DNA from: Hirsutella rhossiliensis
Taxonomy: Eukaryota > Ascomycota > Sordariomycetes > Hypocreales > Ophiocordycipitaceae
Direction: 5' to 3'
Length of the DNA stretch: 64,000 nt
Assembly (NCBI RefSeq): GCF_020360975.1
Contig: NW_025408672.1
Span: forward strand, 2,976,001 to 3,040,000
Part shown: one piece after another, positions 22,661-34,689 of the stretch
Layout of the letters: each line of letters starts with the position of its first letter
Numbering within the stretch: position 1 is the stretch's first letter
Notes under the pieces: generated by a model
Told to the model about the DNA's origin: nothing
Databases searched by the model: none
The model's input: only the letters and a program-made list of their open reading frames with translations
Made by a program: the position numbers and the translations under genes

Positions 22661-24289
22661 TTAGTTCCGCCGAACCGGCTTGGACGGCTTGGGCCCCGCC
22701 GCGTTGTCGTCGCGTTTCTTGGACGGGGTGATGGCGGTGCCGACCGGGATGCGAGCCTGCCTGGTCCGAGTGGCCAGGGTGGTCGAGGGCGCGCGGGCGC
22801 GCTTAGCCCTGCGGTGGGGAGAGTCGGTCACGTAGACGGTCTGCACCACGGTTGTGGGCGGAACGGTGACGGTCTCGGTGACAATGGCCTTGGAGGGCTT
22901 GATGGCGCCGGCTGGCGGCGCAGGGACGCATGTGTTGCCAGGCGTGGGCGTATCTATGCTCGACCCGGGAAGAGACTGAGGCCCAGGCGCGGCCGCCTTG
23001 GACTCGGCAGGGGCTGCTGGGTTCGTGGGAGCGGGAGGCGCAGGGGCACCCGAAGCCGGGGGAGCAGCCGGCGCTGAAGGGGCACCGGGGGCAGGCGAGG
23101 CCGGGGAAGCAGCCGGAGCCGAAGGGGCACCGGCGGCAGGCGAAGCCGGGGAAGCAGCCGGCGCCGAAGGGGCACCGGCGGCGGGCGGAGCCGGGGAAGC
23201 AGCCGGCGCCGAAGGAGCACCGGGGGCAGGCGAAGCCGGGGGAGCGGCCGGCGCCGAAGGGGCACTGGGAGCAGGCGAAGGCTTCACCGCGCCATCGCTG
23301 CCGCCGCCACCACTACCACCACCAAGGCTGTCGACGGGGACGTCAAAGCTATTGACCATCTGCGATTTGATACCTTGGCTGTAAATGTCCTGCTTGTTGA
23401 CCCAGGCGGCCTCGCCACCGCCCTCCTTGGCGATGACGCCTGGGAGGCTGTCGATGATCTTGATGTCAATGACGCTCGAGTAGCTCTCGTTGACGACGAT
23501 GGCGTCCGGGCCCCAGCCGTTGGGGACCTTGTCGCCGCGCTTGAAAGAGCCGCCCCAGGGGAACTGGCCCTTCTTGGTGCCTTCCATGTCCACCTTTTCC
23601 GGGTTGAGCGTGGGCCAGTCCCAGTACCAGTAGACGGTGTAGACGGAGCCGGGCTTGGCGTCGTCAGGGATGGTAATGGCCGACTGGCACTTGAGTTCCT
23701 TCTCCACCTTTGCGCCGTCGGCGGCCAGCTTGGAGGCGCGCTCCTGGGCCATGGCCTGCTTGTTGTCCTGGAAGCACTGGCCGTCGTCGTAGTTGCGCGT
23801 GGCCAGGAGGCGTCCGCGCTTGTCGCCTCCGCTGCCGTCCTGGTTCCAGAGGAGGTGGACGTCGAACAGCTTCTCCTGCTCCTTGGGCTGGGTGGTCCCG
23901 TAGAGGTAGACGGTGCCGCGGTTCAGGGGCTTGTTGGCCTGGGCCTGGGGCAGGGTGACGTGGCCGTTTTCGAGATGGCGAATGGCCACCTTGGAGCCCG
24001 GGGTGGCCAGGAGGAGCGGGTGCTTGGGGTTGGCCTCGAAGGGATACTTGTTGAGCACCTCGTCGCCCTTGTAGACGCCGCCCTCGGGGATCTGGTGCTG
24101 GGCCACCTTGTCGTTGAAGCCCGGGTCAGTTCGGGGAACGTAGCCGCGCGGGAAGCCCTCGGTGCCAATGTAGGTGCCATTCGGGGCGACGACGAAGGCC
24201 GACTCGATCCACGAGTGAGCCATGGCGGTCGACGCGGCCAAGGCCAGCAGCGCGGCGAGGCCGGCTCGCGAGGAGGCCGCGTTCTTCAT
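22661..24289 (-). CDS. Secreted protein with a mature N-terminal His, LPMO-like, with a Pro/Ala-rich tail
   Basis: A single exon, 542 codons from MKNAASSRAGL. The frame is open further upstream to 24637, but that part is basic and UTR-like. Residues 1-24 form a signal peptide ending TAMA, so the mature protein starts HSWIESAFVV. Later features: His105 and His110 in RHLENGHVTLPQ, a Cys pair (near 171 and 201), and the aromatic block YTVYWYWDWP (217-226). An N-terminal His, a second His in a GHV-type motif and a late Tyr match the histidine-brace layout of lytic polysaccharide monooxygenases. I recall the domain only as an uncharacterised fungal family (DUF7492-like), so the enzyme call is an inference. 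After about residue 330 the chain is Gly-, then Pro/Ala/Ser-rich, with a basic C-terminus. Confidence 0.75.
   Translation of the reverse strand: MKNAASSRAGLAALLALAASTAMAHSWIESAFVVAPNGTYIGTEGFPRGYVPRTDPGFNDKVAQHQIPEGGVYKGDEVLNKYPFEANPKHPLLLATPGSKVAIRHLENGHVTLPQAQANKPLNRGTVYLYGTTQPKEQEKLFDVHLLWNQDGSGGDKRGRLLATRNYDDGQCFQDNKQAMAQERASKLAADGAKVEKELKCQSAITIPDDAKPGSVYTVYWYWDWPTLNPEKVDMEGTKKGQFPWGGSFKRGDKVPNGWGPDAIVVNESYSSVIDIKIIDSLPGVIAKEGGGEAAWVNKQDIYSQGIKSQMVNSFDVPVDSLGGGSGGGGSDGAVKPSPAPSAPSAPAAPPASPAPGAPSAPAASPAPPAAGAPSAPAASPASPAAGAPSAPAASPASPAPGAPSAPAAPPASGAPAPPAPTNPAAPAESKAAAPGPQSLPGSSIDTPTPGNTCVPAPPAGAIKPSKAIVTETVTVPPTTVVQTVYVTDSPHRRAKRARAPSTTLATRTRQARIPVGTAITPSKKRDDNAAGPKPSKPVRRN
23045..23280 (-). 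repeat. 45-bp tandem repeat encoding APSAPAASPASPAAG
   Basis: About five 15-residue copies in the tail of the His-first protein, differing by few bases. A length-variable, probably O-glycosylated stalk. Confidence 0.85.
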
Positions 24290-27200
24290 GGTCGATGCGC
24301 GTGCTGGAGTTTTGAGGCTGCTTTGGGCAAAAGTTTTAGAGGGCAACCCCGAAACAGCTTCTCGACACGATATCCCAATGCAGTGCTTTCGGCAAGAAAC
24401 AGATTGAAGAGAAATGATAATGATGGGAAGAAAAGATGGTGTCTCACCAGGAGAAGAAGATGGCAAACGAAATGTTGCAGAAGGTGAGAAAAGAAGATGA
24501 AGAAGAACAGGAGTGAGAACGGAAAGGCAGAGAGAAAATGGGGGCCTCGAGGACAACAATAGGCTTTTAAAGACGGTGTTGAGTGCAGAGCAGGCGAAAG
24601 GGCAGCTCCGTCGTTCCAGGCTGGCGGAGAAGGGCAAGGGGAAGGAAAAAGGCGGCGCAAGTGGTGAGGCTGGTTTTCAATGCATTTGTTTGAGGGGTGT
24701 GTTGCTGTTCAGCGCGCGATAACCATCTTTCAGAAAGGGCACGTGGAGACTCCGTTGTCGTGAACAGCGCGCGACGTCACCGGGCCAGCCGTCAAACGTC
24801 GAGTGCCTGGCGGCCTGAGGCGTCTCTTTTTTCCCCTTGCGTGATGGCCTTGCAAGGCCGCCCTTTTTTGTTTTTCTGCTCCTTTGAGAGGCGTGCGATT
24901 TTTGTCTGAACAGGCTGCCTTTGGGCCGCCTTTTTGCTGTACGCAGCCCACACGCGCGCGCGCACACAAAGAAGGCCGAGTACGTCAGGCAAGAGAATGG
25001 AAAAGAAGACGTCTTTGCAGAGAGCGACACTAGCAGGATCGCCGAGCCAGGTAGATGCTGTGCAAGCGGACAGCAGTCGAGTCGACGCGGAGGGAAAGGC
25101 TGGGCTTGCGTCAGGGAGGCGGCATGGTCCGTGGCCCTTTTTCTCCGAGTCACTGACGATGGCAACTACAAGGTCAGATGGAAAAGGGGAGCGTAAAGAG
25201 GTGAGAAGAGGAGAGGCGGCCAGGACGCTGTTTCCAGGGCTGCCTCGTCGAGGGCGGCATCGGCTTATTGATAGGCACGAGCGGGGGACCAGAGGAACTG
25301 GCATCGGGCCGGGTCGAGGGGCCCTGGGCTGGCCGGCCTCTTGCGTTACCCCCATGTCCGGTGGCCCGACGTCCAGACGGCCTCACGACATGAGGCATGT
25401 ATGGCGGCAAGGAGACACCAGCCATGGCGGCCACTCCGGGGGGGGAGGGGGGGACCTTGTGTCATGTATGTACAGTAGGGAGGGACAGTGGGGGACAGTA
25501 GGGGACAGTAGGGGACAGTAGGGGACAGTAGGGAGGGACGTATGGCCGGGCCTGAGCGGCAGCATCATGGCGAGCGGCGTCGTCCTGGGGAGCGAGTGGT
25601 GAGGCCCGAGGCGGCGGCGCATGCAAGAAAGCACTGGACGAGGTTGACGGAAGGTTGGGGCATCGTCGTCCCATGTCGAGCCCCACGTTTCGAAACAGGC
25701 AAAGGAGGGCCACTAAAACAGCCGTTCCTGCGGCGGCGGCTGCTGGTGCGCGCCGAGGCCAAGTATCCCTGCAGGCGAGTTCGCGTGCGCAGATACTTCA
25801 GCCTAGTCTGAGCTTTGTAATCCCGGGCCCACGAGGGCTTTAGCGCCTCGGCATTCGGAGTACGGAGTATAGTACTCTGTAGGTACCTACCTTACCTAGG
25901 TAGGTACCGTAAGTTCAGTTACCTGCCAGTTACGTACGCACCCTTGGTTTACGGCCGGGTCAAAGTCGAAGGGAAAAAATCTCCGATGGAAAGGAACTGA
26001 CTGGGCATTATACAATCGGCGAGGCCAGACAGAGGATGCAGTCTGCTCAATCTTGTGTGTGTCTTTTCCGGCGAAGGGCACGGGATACGGTGCACGCGTC
26101 ATGGGACCAAGTACCTGCCTACTAAGTACTTACCCAGGTAGGTAGGTAACTGGTAATTAGTATTGTAAGTAAAGTGGCTAGCCGCTAGGGGCTGCTGCTG
26201 CTGCTGCCGCTGCGGTTGCCGCTGCGGCTCTCTTCCAACCTCGACGTTTTCAAGTTGCTGCATCATCAACCGGGGCCCTTGATAGGCTGTTAAGCGCCGG
26301 CTGCAACAGTCGCAAGCTCAGCGGCCCCGACTGGCTGTCATGGCTTCTTCATCGTCTCTTGAGAAGCGGGGGGGGGGGTTTGAAACGGGGGGGGCTCATT
26401 GGTGGTTTTCTTTAGCGCGCGACCTGCTGCAGACTTGCCGGGCCTGCCTGCTGTAGGCCTGCCGAGCCCTGTTGTATGTAGTAGACCGCGGTCTGCTGGA
26501 GGGCGACCTTGCTGCGTGCGGGCTCGATGCGGATCAATTCTCGACGGTTTTCCCCGTCTCTCCTCCCCGTCTCTCTTCCCCGTCTCTCCTCCCCATCTCT
26601 CCTCCTCCTCCTCCTCCTTCCTTGACTCTCGCGCACCGCGTCATCACATGTTGCAGACGCACGGCCCAGGGAACAAGGGGGCTGGCTGGCTGCACAGGCA
26701 CATGAGACTGTGCCTGTGCCTGTGTGCCTGTGCCTGTGCCTGTGCATGTGTGTCAGTAACAGAGTCCAAGAAGGCGGACGGTGACAAGTTCGCTTGCGTC
26801 TTTGAATCCCCTCTCTGGCCCGTAACACCGCTCTCCCTCTTCCTCCCTCTCCCCCTTTCTCTCTCTCTCTCTCTCACCTTGTGCGCCCCTACAGGCAACG
26901 ACGCACACCGTAGGCAGCCGTCAATTCTCTCTGTCTGTTCCGCGCCTCTGTTGCATCGTCGTACAAGGTCGACTGAGGTTTCTGGGCGATGGATACCCAC
27001 CCCTACTCCCTACTCTACAGTGCATGCACGCCGCGACCAGCTCTGCCCGTTTGTGCGCAAACTGCGGAGTAAATGCCAGTAAAGGGACAATCGAGAAGAG
27101 ATATTGCCCCCTTTATATTGCCATTCAGCACTTTCCTACCGTCCTGCGCTGGAAAACGTCCTGCCCCCACCAAACTAGCAGCTGCCTCTCCCTCGCCTCC

Positions 27201-28153
27201 ATCCACCCCCCTCCTGTCCAATACCCAAGGGCGGAAACACAACCATTATTGCACGATGCCCCTCATCGACACCAAATCCACCTCGCAATGAAGCATGAAT
27301 CCCACCTTGTCCCCATTCCCCCTTCTCCCCATTCCCCCTTCTGCGCTGCGTTCCCACAAACCATGGACTACTCTCTCCCCTTGCCCCTCTCCCCCCTTTG
27401 CCGCGCCCAGAATTCAATTCAATCCAATCCAATCCAACCCAATCCATTCACTCACCACTCACTCCTTGCACATCTGCTCCTCCCGCGCCTTTGAGTTCCA
27501 GTCCCATCCCGCCCCCCTTGGGAGCCGCCAGGAAAGATACTCCCTACCCGAGGGCCAAACTCAAGGGCGAGCAGGGGTGTGGCGGTATCCGCGGCCCCAT
27601 GTAGGTACGGAACGTGCGTCCGTTCGGGCCATGCACGTCGATAGATCTCAGATCTCAGATCTGCCGACCACAAAAGAAAAAAGAAACAATCACCGCCTTT
27701 GTGGTGGATGGGTGATTCGCATCTCGCCGCGCGTGTCGGGCTCGTGACCCCTCGTGTTTCCATGAAGAGACACTTGGCGGCGTGCCTTTTCTGCAGCGGC
27801 TCTTGGCTTGTCTGCGGCTGCTTTGCCCCATCACCACGTCACGGCACTGTCGAGTGGAGGCTTGGAGAAATCGCAGTATAGTTCCCAGCGTCAACTACCG
27901 TGCCTAAATCGTCGTCTAATCATGTGGTATTACTCATGTCGTTAGGGGTGAGAAGAAGAGAAAAGAGCCATAATCATGTCCAGTATCCCGTCCCCATCCC
28001 GTAGAGGAAGACAAGAAAAAAAAAGAGAAAACGCCGGTTCCCATCCCATGTCTCCCGTAAAATTCCCGTTGCGCATGTGGTATGCCCTGTTCCCGCGGTC
28101 GCCAGGTTGGGCTCGTGACTTGTACATCATCTTACTTTCCTTTGCACATCTCT
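24290..28153. other. Long intergenic region downstream of abaA
   Basis: No supportable gene over 3.9 kb. The left part is the upstream region of the His-first protein gene. Palindrome-rich TACCTAGGTAGG-type motifs cluster at 25860-25915 and 26105-26160, with TACGGAGTA at 25861. Pyrimidine-rich tracts (26550-26620, 26840-26880) and a CTGTGC repeat (26700-26750) are simple sequence. A small multi-exon gene could be hidden here; I found none. Confidence 0.5.
25481..25540 (+). repeat. GGGGACAGTA decamer tandem repeat
   Basis: Five direct copies with minor edge variants, immediately preceded by a poly-G tract. Unstable minisatellite-like sequence. Confidence 0.95.
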
Positions 28154-30855
28154 TTACCACCCAGCCGTGACCGGCACGTGGCTGTCAATGGTCTCTCTCC
28201 GCCGCTTCATCGGCCGCGGGCTGCCGCCCCGTTCGTGCGAGCCCGGCGCCGCGCCCGCAGACAGTGGCCACTGGTGCTGCGCCCACATGGCTGCGTGGTG
28301 GTCGCCTTGCGACTCCATCTTGCCGGGCGGTCCCCATTCCGACGTCGCGCTCGTCGGCGCCGTGGCGGTCCCGGCCCAGCTGTCCAGGGCCGACATGTCC
28401 CAGCCCTGCATGTTGCCCGCGTCGCACGGTGAGCTGTCGTACACCAGCTGGCTGGGCATGTCCAGCGACGACGTGGCCGCCGACATGTATGGGCCGACGG
28501 CCGTGTTGATGGGCTTGACGTCGCCAAACGCCGACTGCGAGTCAAAGTATTGCTGGCTGTTGCCCAGCGACGTCGGTTGCCGGTCGTTGGCCGATCCGCC
28601 CCCCGTCGTCGGCAGGAAGTTGACTCCCCCACCGGGTCCCATGTTGGTGTCGAAGGTGCTGGCCGTCGAGTAAGCCCCGGGCAGCGTCGCCGTCGGCGGC
28701 GGAGTGGCCAGGCCGCTGGGGAATGACTCAAACAAGCTGAGCCCGTTGCCTGGCGTCTGCAGCGGCGGCACCTGGGGCACGTTGCTGTGGCTGTCCCACG
28801 CCGAGCTAAACGTCTCGTTCATGGCCGCCGTCAGGTGCTGGTTGATGGTGGGCGTCGGCGACATGACGGCGTCCCTCGAAACGCCCGCCGAAGGGTACAC
28901 CAGTGCCTTTTGCTGGTGGTATCGCGACATGGGATCGTTGATGGTCAGCCAGCGCCACGTCGTCCCCGCCGGCTTGAAGACCGGGTTGTACTTGTGCCAC
29001 TGGTTCGTCGTGTTGAAGCGCCAAAAGACAATGGCCTGTCGCGTCCACTGCGTCGAGTCCGGCGCACACGACCAGAGCTCCTGGTACATGGCCACCTTGC
29101 AGATCAGGTCGCTGCCCGTCGGCTCGCGGCGCGACCAAGAGGCGGCGTCTCCCTCGTCTTCCGATCGCTTGCGCTTGCTGCCGGCCCGCTCCAGGTCCTT
29201 CTTGTCGCCGTCGGCATTCCGACGGCGCTTCTCCCGGACGCGCTGGTGCTCCACGTCCGGGTACTGCACGGCCATGCTCAGGATGCTGGCCCACTCGACG
29301 GCTGGAAACGGCACGTGGATGTCCATGCGTGGGCGCGTGTGGCAATCACAGTCGCTCTTCGAGTCATTGCACCCGCGGCGATGGATGCCGCTGTCGTTGG
29401 TGTAGACACTTTGCTTGCCATCGTCGCTGCTGAGCTCTGCGGGCCGCGTCAGGCGCGTGATGCATTTCCAGCGATGATGTTGAAGCGCCGGCTGGGTAAC
29501 GGCCACCTCGACGAAGCCGGTGAGCTCGGAGCCCGACGGGAACTTGGCGTGCTCGTGGAGCTCAATCGTCGCGCACATCTCCATCAGGAGGCAGTCCTCG
29601 TCTCGGGGAGGGAGATCCAGCGTGTCATACATGGCCGGCGCATCCTTTTGCCAGCGACGAGTGATGGACTTGACGCAGGCAGACGTGGTTCGGTCCAGAG
29701 ACCGGGTGTACTCATGCAGCAGCACGTCCTTGCCGAGGACGTTGGGGCTGTCGTCGCAGTTGCTGTACTTGTTGAGGTGCGGAAAAGAGGCCTGGTCCAG
29801 CGGCGTGTCGTGCGCGTCGTAGGCTACGTCGTCGCGGATCTTGATGTCCGACGACGAGACGAAGACCTCGCACGTCTTGGGCCGCACGCAGATGGCCGAC
29901 TGCAAGGCCAGGAGCTGGGAGAAGTACTCATAGTTGGGCTTGACGTCCGGGACTCGGCCCTCGGCGAGGGCTGTCAAGACGGGATTGGACTTGAACGACT
30001 CCTGCTCCTCCTCGTCGTAATAGTCGTCCGAGTTTGTGGAGCCAGGCTCCTTTTTCTCCTCAGACGGAAACAGGAAATGGACTGTCTGCTGTTAGTGGGC
30101 GCCGGACAGGTAGGTCTAAGAGGCAAGCTTACAGCATCGAAGGTCTTCAAAGAACTTCTTGACGACCTGCATGTGGCTGGAAACCTGTTTGCGCCCCATC
30201 TGCTCGATGCTCTCGTTGCTGTTGTCGATCCTAAAGATCTCTTTGCTGCCGAGCAGGGCGACGCAAATGACAAAGATGTACTCGCTGATGAGCATGTTGC
30301 GGCCATGGAGCTTGCCCCCCATGGAGAACTTGCGTCGGCCCATGTGCGGCATGAGCAAGACGGCTGGACAGCATCTCTGGTCAGCGACGTGACTCGGTGG
30401 CGAGGGGTGGGGCACATACAGTCAACGAAGGCATCTTCGAGCTCGGGGCGGCGCCAGACGCCTCCTTTGTCCTTTTGGGTATCTTTGTGGGCCTGGCGGT
30501 TGCGGTACTGTCGGAAGGCGGGCCAGAAGTAGAGGGGGTTGATGGCGTTTCTGGGCCTCCGTTGATAGCGAGGCTGCTGCCGGGGCGTTGGGACGCGATA
30601 GAGGCAGTCAAAGGACTGCGATGGGACCATGGGGGCGGGAATGTTGGGCTGCATCGACGGCGAGAGCGCCACCGGACTCTGGTAGCACGAGACTATGCCA
30701 TTGAAGTTGTGCGACTGGGCATTGCCAGTGGACTCTCGCAGCGGCAGCCTGGCGGCCTGGATGGTGCCGCTCCGGCGAGCGTCAACGTAATCGGGAGACT
30801 CCGAATATCTCTGCGTCGAGACGACGGGCCTGGCCTGGTAGAGCGAAGAGGACAT
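28154..30855 (-). CDS. abaA: AbaA, TEA/ATTS-domain conidiation transcription factor
   Basis: Exons 30855-30420, 30363-30133 and 30081-28154; phase-1 GT-AG introns give 864 residues. The TEA domain starts near residue 105 (YFWPAFRQYRNRQAHKD, then GGVWRRPELEDAFVDS). It continues across intron 1 (VLLMPHMGRRKFSMGGKLHG, ISEYIFVICVALLGSKEIFR, QMGRKQVSSHMQVVKKFFED), so both splices are fixed by the domain. The C-terminal 640 residues have the AbaA layout, with a basic patch (EKRRRNADGDKKD) and the tail PRPMKRRRETIDSHVPV. AbaA is the middle regulator of the BrlA-AbaA-WetA cascade, acting in phialide differentiation and binding CATTCY sites. The length matches hypocrealean orthologues. Confidence 0.96.
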
Positions 30856-31892
30856 TGTGGAAAAGGCTCAACGCCACACAAGGAATGTCGGCGGAGGTGC
30901 TCACACGAGAACAAGCTCGAGCAGCGCAAATGCCTCTGAGGACCGCCAAGTATCAGAGAGGAGAAGGAGAGAGAGCGAGATGAAGAGGATAAGAAATGCT
31001 GAGAGGAATTTGGGGATGTGGAATGGTGGGATAAATGTATGCTCTGAAGGAGGCGAGGATGAGGACTGGAACGGAGACGTCTTCCCGCCGACGAGATAAA
31101 TCCAAGACCTGGAGTGGACAGAGATCGTATTGACAAAGGAAGGGCTGGACAGGGTTTATCCGACCTGGGCCCCTCGACAACCTAAACCATCAAGATCCAT
31201 CTGCGCGGCAGTCTGTAGTAGCTGCTAGTTAGCCCCAGTGATAGGCCCAAGGTAGGGTAGGGTATTGGTAGGGTGGTATATCACGGCAAAAGGTAAAGGA
31301 AAAGGGGGGGGCGTGTGTCTCTTCTGTGTCTGTGTGGGTGGGTGGGTTTTACCTGTCAAACTGCCAGCCAAGCTCGGGACAGCGGGGACCAGCCATGTCT
31401 TGTTCGGATGAGCTCCTCGGCAGCAGCCAATGGCGCGCCGGGCGCAAATAATCCCACAAGGCACATGGCAGCTAGAGGTCTGCAGCGAGGGCGTTAGTAT
31501 GCAAGGGAGACAGAGCTTCGGGGCGGGGCCTCGTCGTCTCATCACCAACACGCACCCCACCCCCTTTCTCTGCTCGTCCCAGAGACACTCTCATGCTGGA
31601 GACTCTTCTTCGTCAAGTCGTCACCCCAGGTATGCGGAGAGATTGGCATCAGACAAGAGTGAGCTTCGCTCCTGACAACCGAATTCTTCGTCTCGAGTCG
31701 CTCTTTGTTGCTTCTCCCTCCTCGTCCTCTTTTTTCTCGCTCGCGCCTTCAATATTCCCCTCCCCTCCCCCACCAAATCAACAATTGCCCCCCTTCCCCC
31801 TCCCCCCAAGGGAGCCATGGTATGCGTGGGCCAAGGGGAGAGAGAGAGGGTTGCTGTAAACCACCAAATAGTCTCTTGCTTGACCTGTTCAC
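30856..31892. promoter_or_regulatory. abaA upstream region
   Basis: About 1 kb between abaA and the Mrd1 stop. Two GGAATG sequences (CATTCC on the abaA strand), at 30882-30887 and 31020-31025, fit the AbaA site CATTCY and would allow autoregulation. Six-base sites of this kind also arise by chance, so this is suggestive only. The far part should hold the Mrd1 3' UTR. Confidence 0.35.
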
Positions 31893-34689
31893 CTACTCGT
31901 CCATTTCCTCTTCATTCTTGCCAATATTGACCTTTTTCCTCCTCCCCCCGCCCGTAAGCTGCTGAAGGGCTACTTTGTTGACCTGGCCCCCTACCTTGCG
32001 CTGCATCTTCTCAATCTCCTCCTCGGCGTCGACCGCCTCCGCCTCTGCATAATCCAGCACAAGCCGGCGCCCGAGCAGATGCGTGTCCCTCAGCGCGTTT
32101 AGTGCATTCTCTGCTTCCCTCGCCGTGACAAAGTCGGCAAACGCAAAGCCCCTTGTAGTATGGTCCGCCTTCTTTGGAACGCGGACCGATCTGAGCTGCC
32201 CGTACGTACCGAACAGCGCCCGGACGTCCTTCTTGGTGGCTTGGAAGGGCAGGTTCTTGATGACGATCTTGGTCCTCTGCGCCGCCGCCTTCTTGGCCCG
32301 ATCTTCCCGCCGCCGTTCCTCGGCCGCGTCATGACCCTTGTGCGACGCTTTGACGCCCAGCGTGTGCCCATCCAGCACGTGACCGTCCATGACCTTAAGC
32401 GCCGCCTGCGCCTGCGCTTTGGACCGAAACTCGGCGAATCCAAAACCCATGCTGAGCGTCTGCCCGGCCTTCTTGGGGTCCATCTTGGTCTTGACCCGGG
32501 CGGAGACAAATCCGTCCAAGGACTCGAAGGCTTCGGCCAGCCTGCTAGTGCTTGTGGCGAAGTTTAAATTGCGGATAAACAGCGACGTCGTTTCCGCCTC
32601 CTCCGCCGCACTGCCGCCTGACAGCAGCTCGTCAACGCTTAGCTTCTGAACCCCTGTCGCCTTATCCACCCGGGGCGACTGATCCGACTCGTCACCTCGG
32701 AGCAGATCTTTGGGGCCTTTCTCCAAGAAAAGGACGCTATCCCTGATCCGTCGGTAGGCGAGCTTGCCAAACGCAGCCTTTGCGTGGTTTGCCTGCGCGA
32801 ACTGGACAATAGCAATTGTCCCGCTCGGGGGCATCAGCACCTTGAGCACAGGCCCAAACTCCCCAAACATGCTTCGGAGCTCGTCCATGGTAGTGCCGTA
32901 CGGGAAGTTCTTGACCAAAATGGTCGTGTCGCCCCGCTTGTGGGACTTGAAGGCGTCCAGGTCCACCCCATTGGCGGCAAAAAACGACTTGGTCTCCTGG
33001 ATGACAGACGTCTCCGCAATGGCTTGCTTGATGGCGGCATCCGCCGAGGTAGGGTCGAGCAGCTCCGACTTTGAGACACCCAGGCGGTTGGCCACGGAGG
33101 CGTTGACGGCGTCCTGGTTCATGTAGAGCGAATTCCAGTTGAAGGTTGCCGACGCCGCCCCGGCCTTTTTTCGAATCAAATTTTGTTTCCTCAGCGACAG
33201 CTTTGAAATTCCAAACTCGTCCAATCCCACGTCCTTTTTCTCGCTCGCTGGAATGATGTGGATGATTCGCCCCTGAAACGTCGCCCCATCCAGCGCTTGG
33301 AATGCCTTCACCGCGTCGGATGGATCTGTAAACAATACAAGGGCGAATCCCTTGCTGGACCCCGAGGCGTTGACGGGCAAATGTACCTGACTTCAAGGTT
33401 AGCCTTCCCGCTGTTTAGGACGGCAGTGCTCGGCATTGTCCAAGTGTGTGAGGCAGGGCAGGCGCGTCAGAAATCGAGGCATCTACTAAAATTCTCGCCC
33501 GGGATATGCATCATATACCGAAGTATAAGCTGTCCCTATCGTGGGGTTCATCATAGCGCCTTGTGTGCCCATGGAGTATAAGGGACAAGGGGGAGGAAAC
33601 AATCGGCTTGTCCAGGTGACGACGTACCTCTTGCAGGGCGCCAAACTTGTCAAACGTGTCGCGCACATCATCTTGGGTGGCGCTGTAAGGCAGGTTTCGA
33701 ACAAAGAGGCGCGATGTCCTGGAGATTGCGTCCGCTGCTTCGCCCTGAGTAACTCCCGGGGTCCTGGTCACGCCGTCTGTCGCGTCAGGTGTCATCTCGT
33801 CGGAGGAATGAGCGGTTTCTCCATCAGCCTCGGTGTCTCGCGTCAGGGATCCATCCGCGGGACTTGGCATGGCGCCGGCAGTGAGGTCGTCCGGGTCGAC
33901 AAGATCCAGTAGCCTGTTGGTGCGCGACCGCAGCCAATCATCATCCGTCGCCTCAGTTGTCGGAGCCATTCTGTCGTCTATCGCTGAATCAACGACCTCA
34001 CCCCTTCCTTGGCCATCAGTAATCGGGTGTTTCTGAGTAGCCTCGCCATCCCTTGACGGCGCGAGGTGGTCGCCATGTGTCGGAGAACGCACCCTCCGCG
34101 ACTTTTCTCTTCTCACAGGAACCTGCTCGTATTCGTCGTCACTCGCACTCTCTGGAACAAGTGGCTGGTCTGGTTCCAGGTCCTTGATGATGTCGACAAC
34201 TGATTCATCTGCGACTACACCTTCCCTTCCGGGCTTCATGACGTGGAGGAACTCGCGCAGCTTTGGGTCTGCCTGGGCCGGCTCATCTCGCTTCCGTTTC
34301 TTGGGGTTGGCTTCCCCGTCAGAGAACGTCTTGGAAGACCCCTGGCCGCCTGACTGCGCACGCGCGGAGCGAGCTGCTGCATCGTGGCCCAAGTCTGAGA
34401 TCTAGCATTCCATTCAGCATCAGAAGTGGGGGACACAGCCCAGTGTGGTGGCTCGTACCGGTCTAGCGGGCTCAACGGCAATCTTGGACATGCGGATGAA
34501 TGATTTGTTGAAGTATCTGACAGCCTGGGAGGCGTCATCTGAGCTCTTGAAGCCTACATAGCCAATGCGCCGTTGAGGGATCAGCTTGACGTCGGTGACT
34601 TCGCGGTTCTTGGCGGAAAAGTGTTTGCGAAACTCGGCCTCTGTAATATTAGGTGGCAGGCCCTTGATGAATATTCTGGACGTGGCCAT
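31893..34689 (-). CDS. MRD1: Mrd1, multiple RNA-recognition-motif pre-rRNA processing factor
   Basis: Exons 34689-34459, 34401-33628 and 33386-31893, all phase 0; 832 residues. The start MATSRIFIKGLPPNIT is the first RRM; an upstream in-frame Met at 34803 is not needed. Five RRMs are visible: SRIFIKGLPPNI; SRLFVRNLPYSATQDDV, continuing across intron 2 into VHLPVNASGSSKGFALV; TTILVKNFPYGTTMDEL; TSLFIRNLNFATSTSRL; TKIVIKNLPFQATKKDV. An acidic, charged linker separates RRM1 and RRM2. Mrd1 binds pre-rRNA and U3 snoRNA and is needed for cleavages at A0-A2 in the small-subunit processome, the pathway of ROK1. Intron 2 is 241 nt, long for this genome. Confidence 0.95.

Noticed and set aside
23375..24487. 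370-codon plus-strand frame over the His-first protein gene
   Set aside because: Antisense shadow, Val/Gly/Leu-rich, no signal or domain.
28787..30532. 581-codon plus-strand frame over abaA
   Set aside because: Antisense to abaA; it exists because of the GC-rich codon bias of the real gene.
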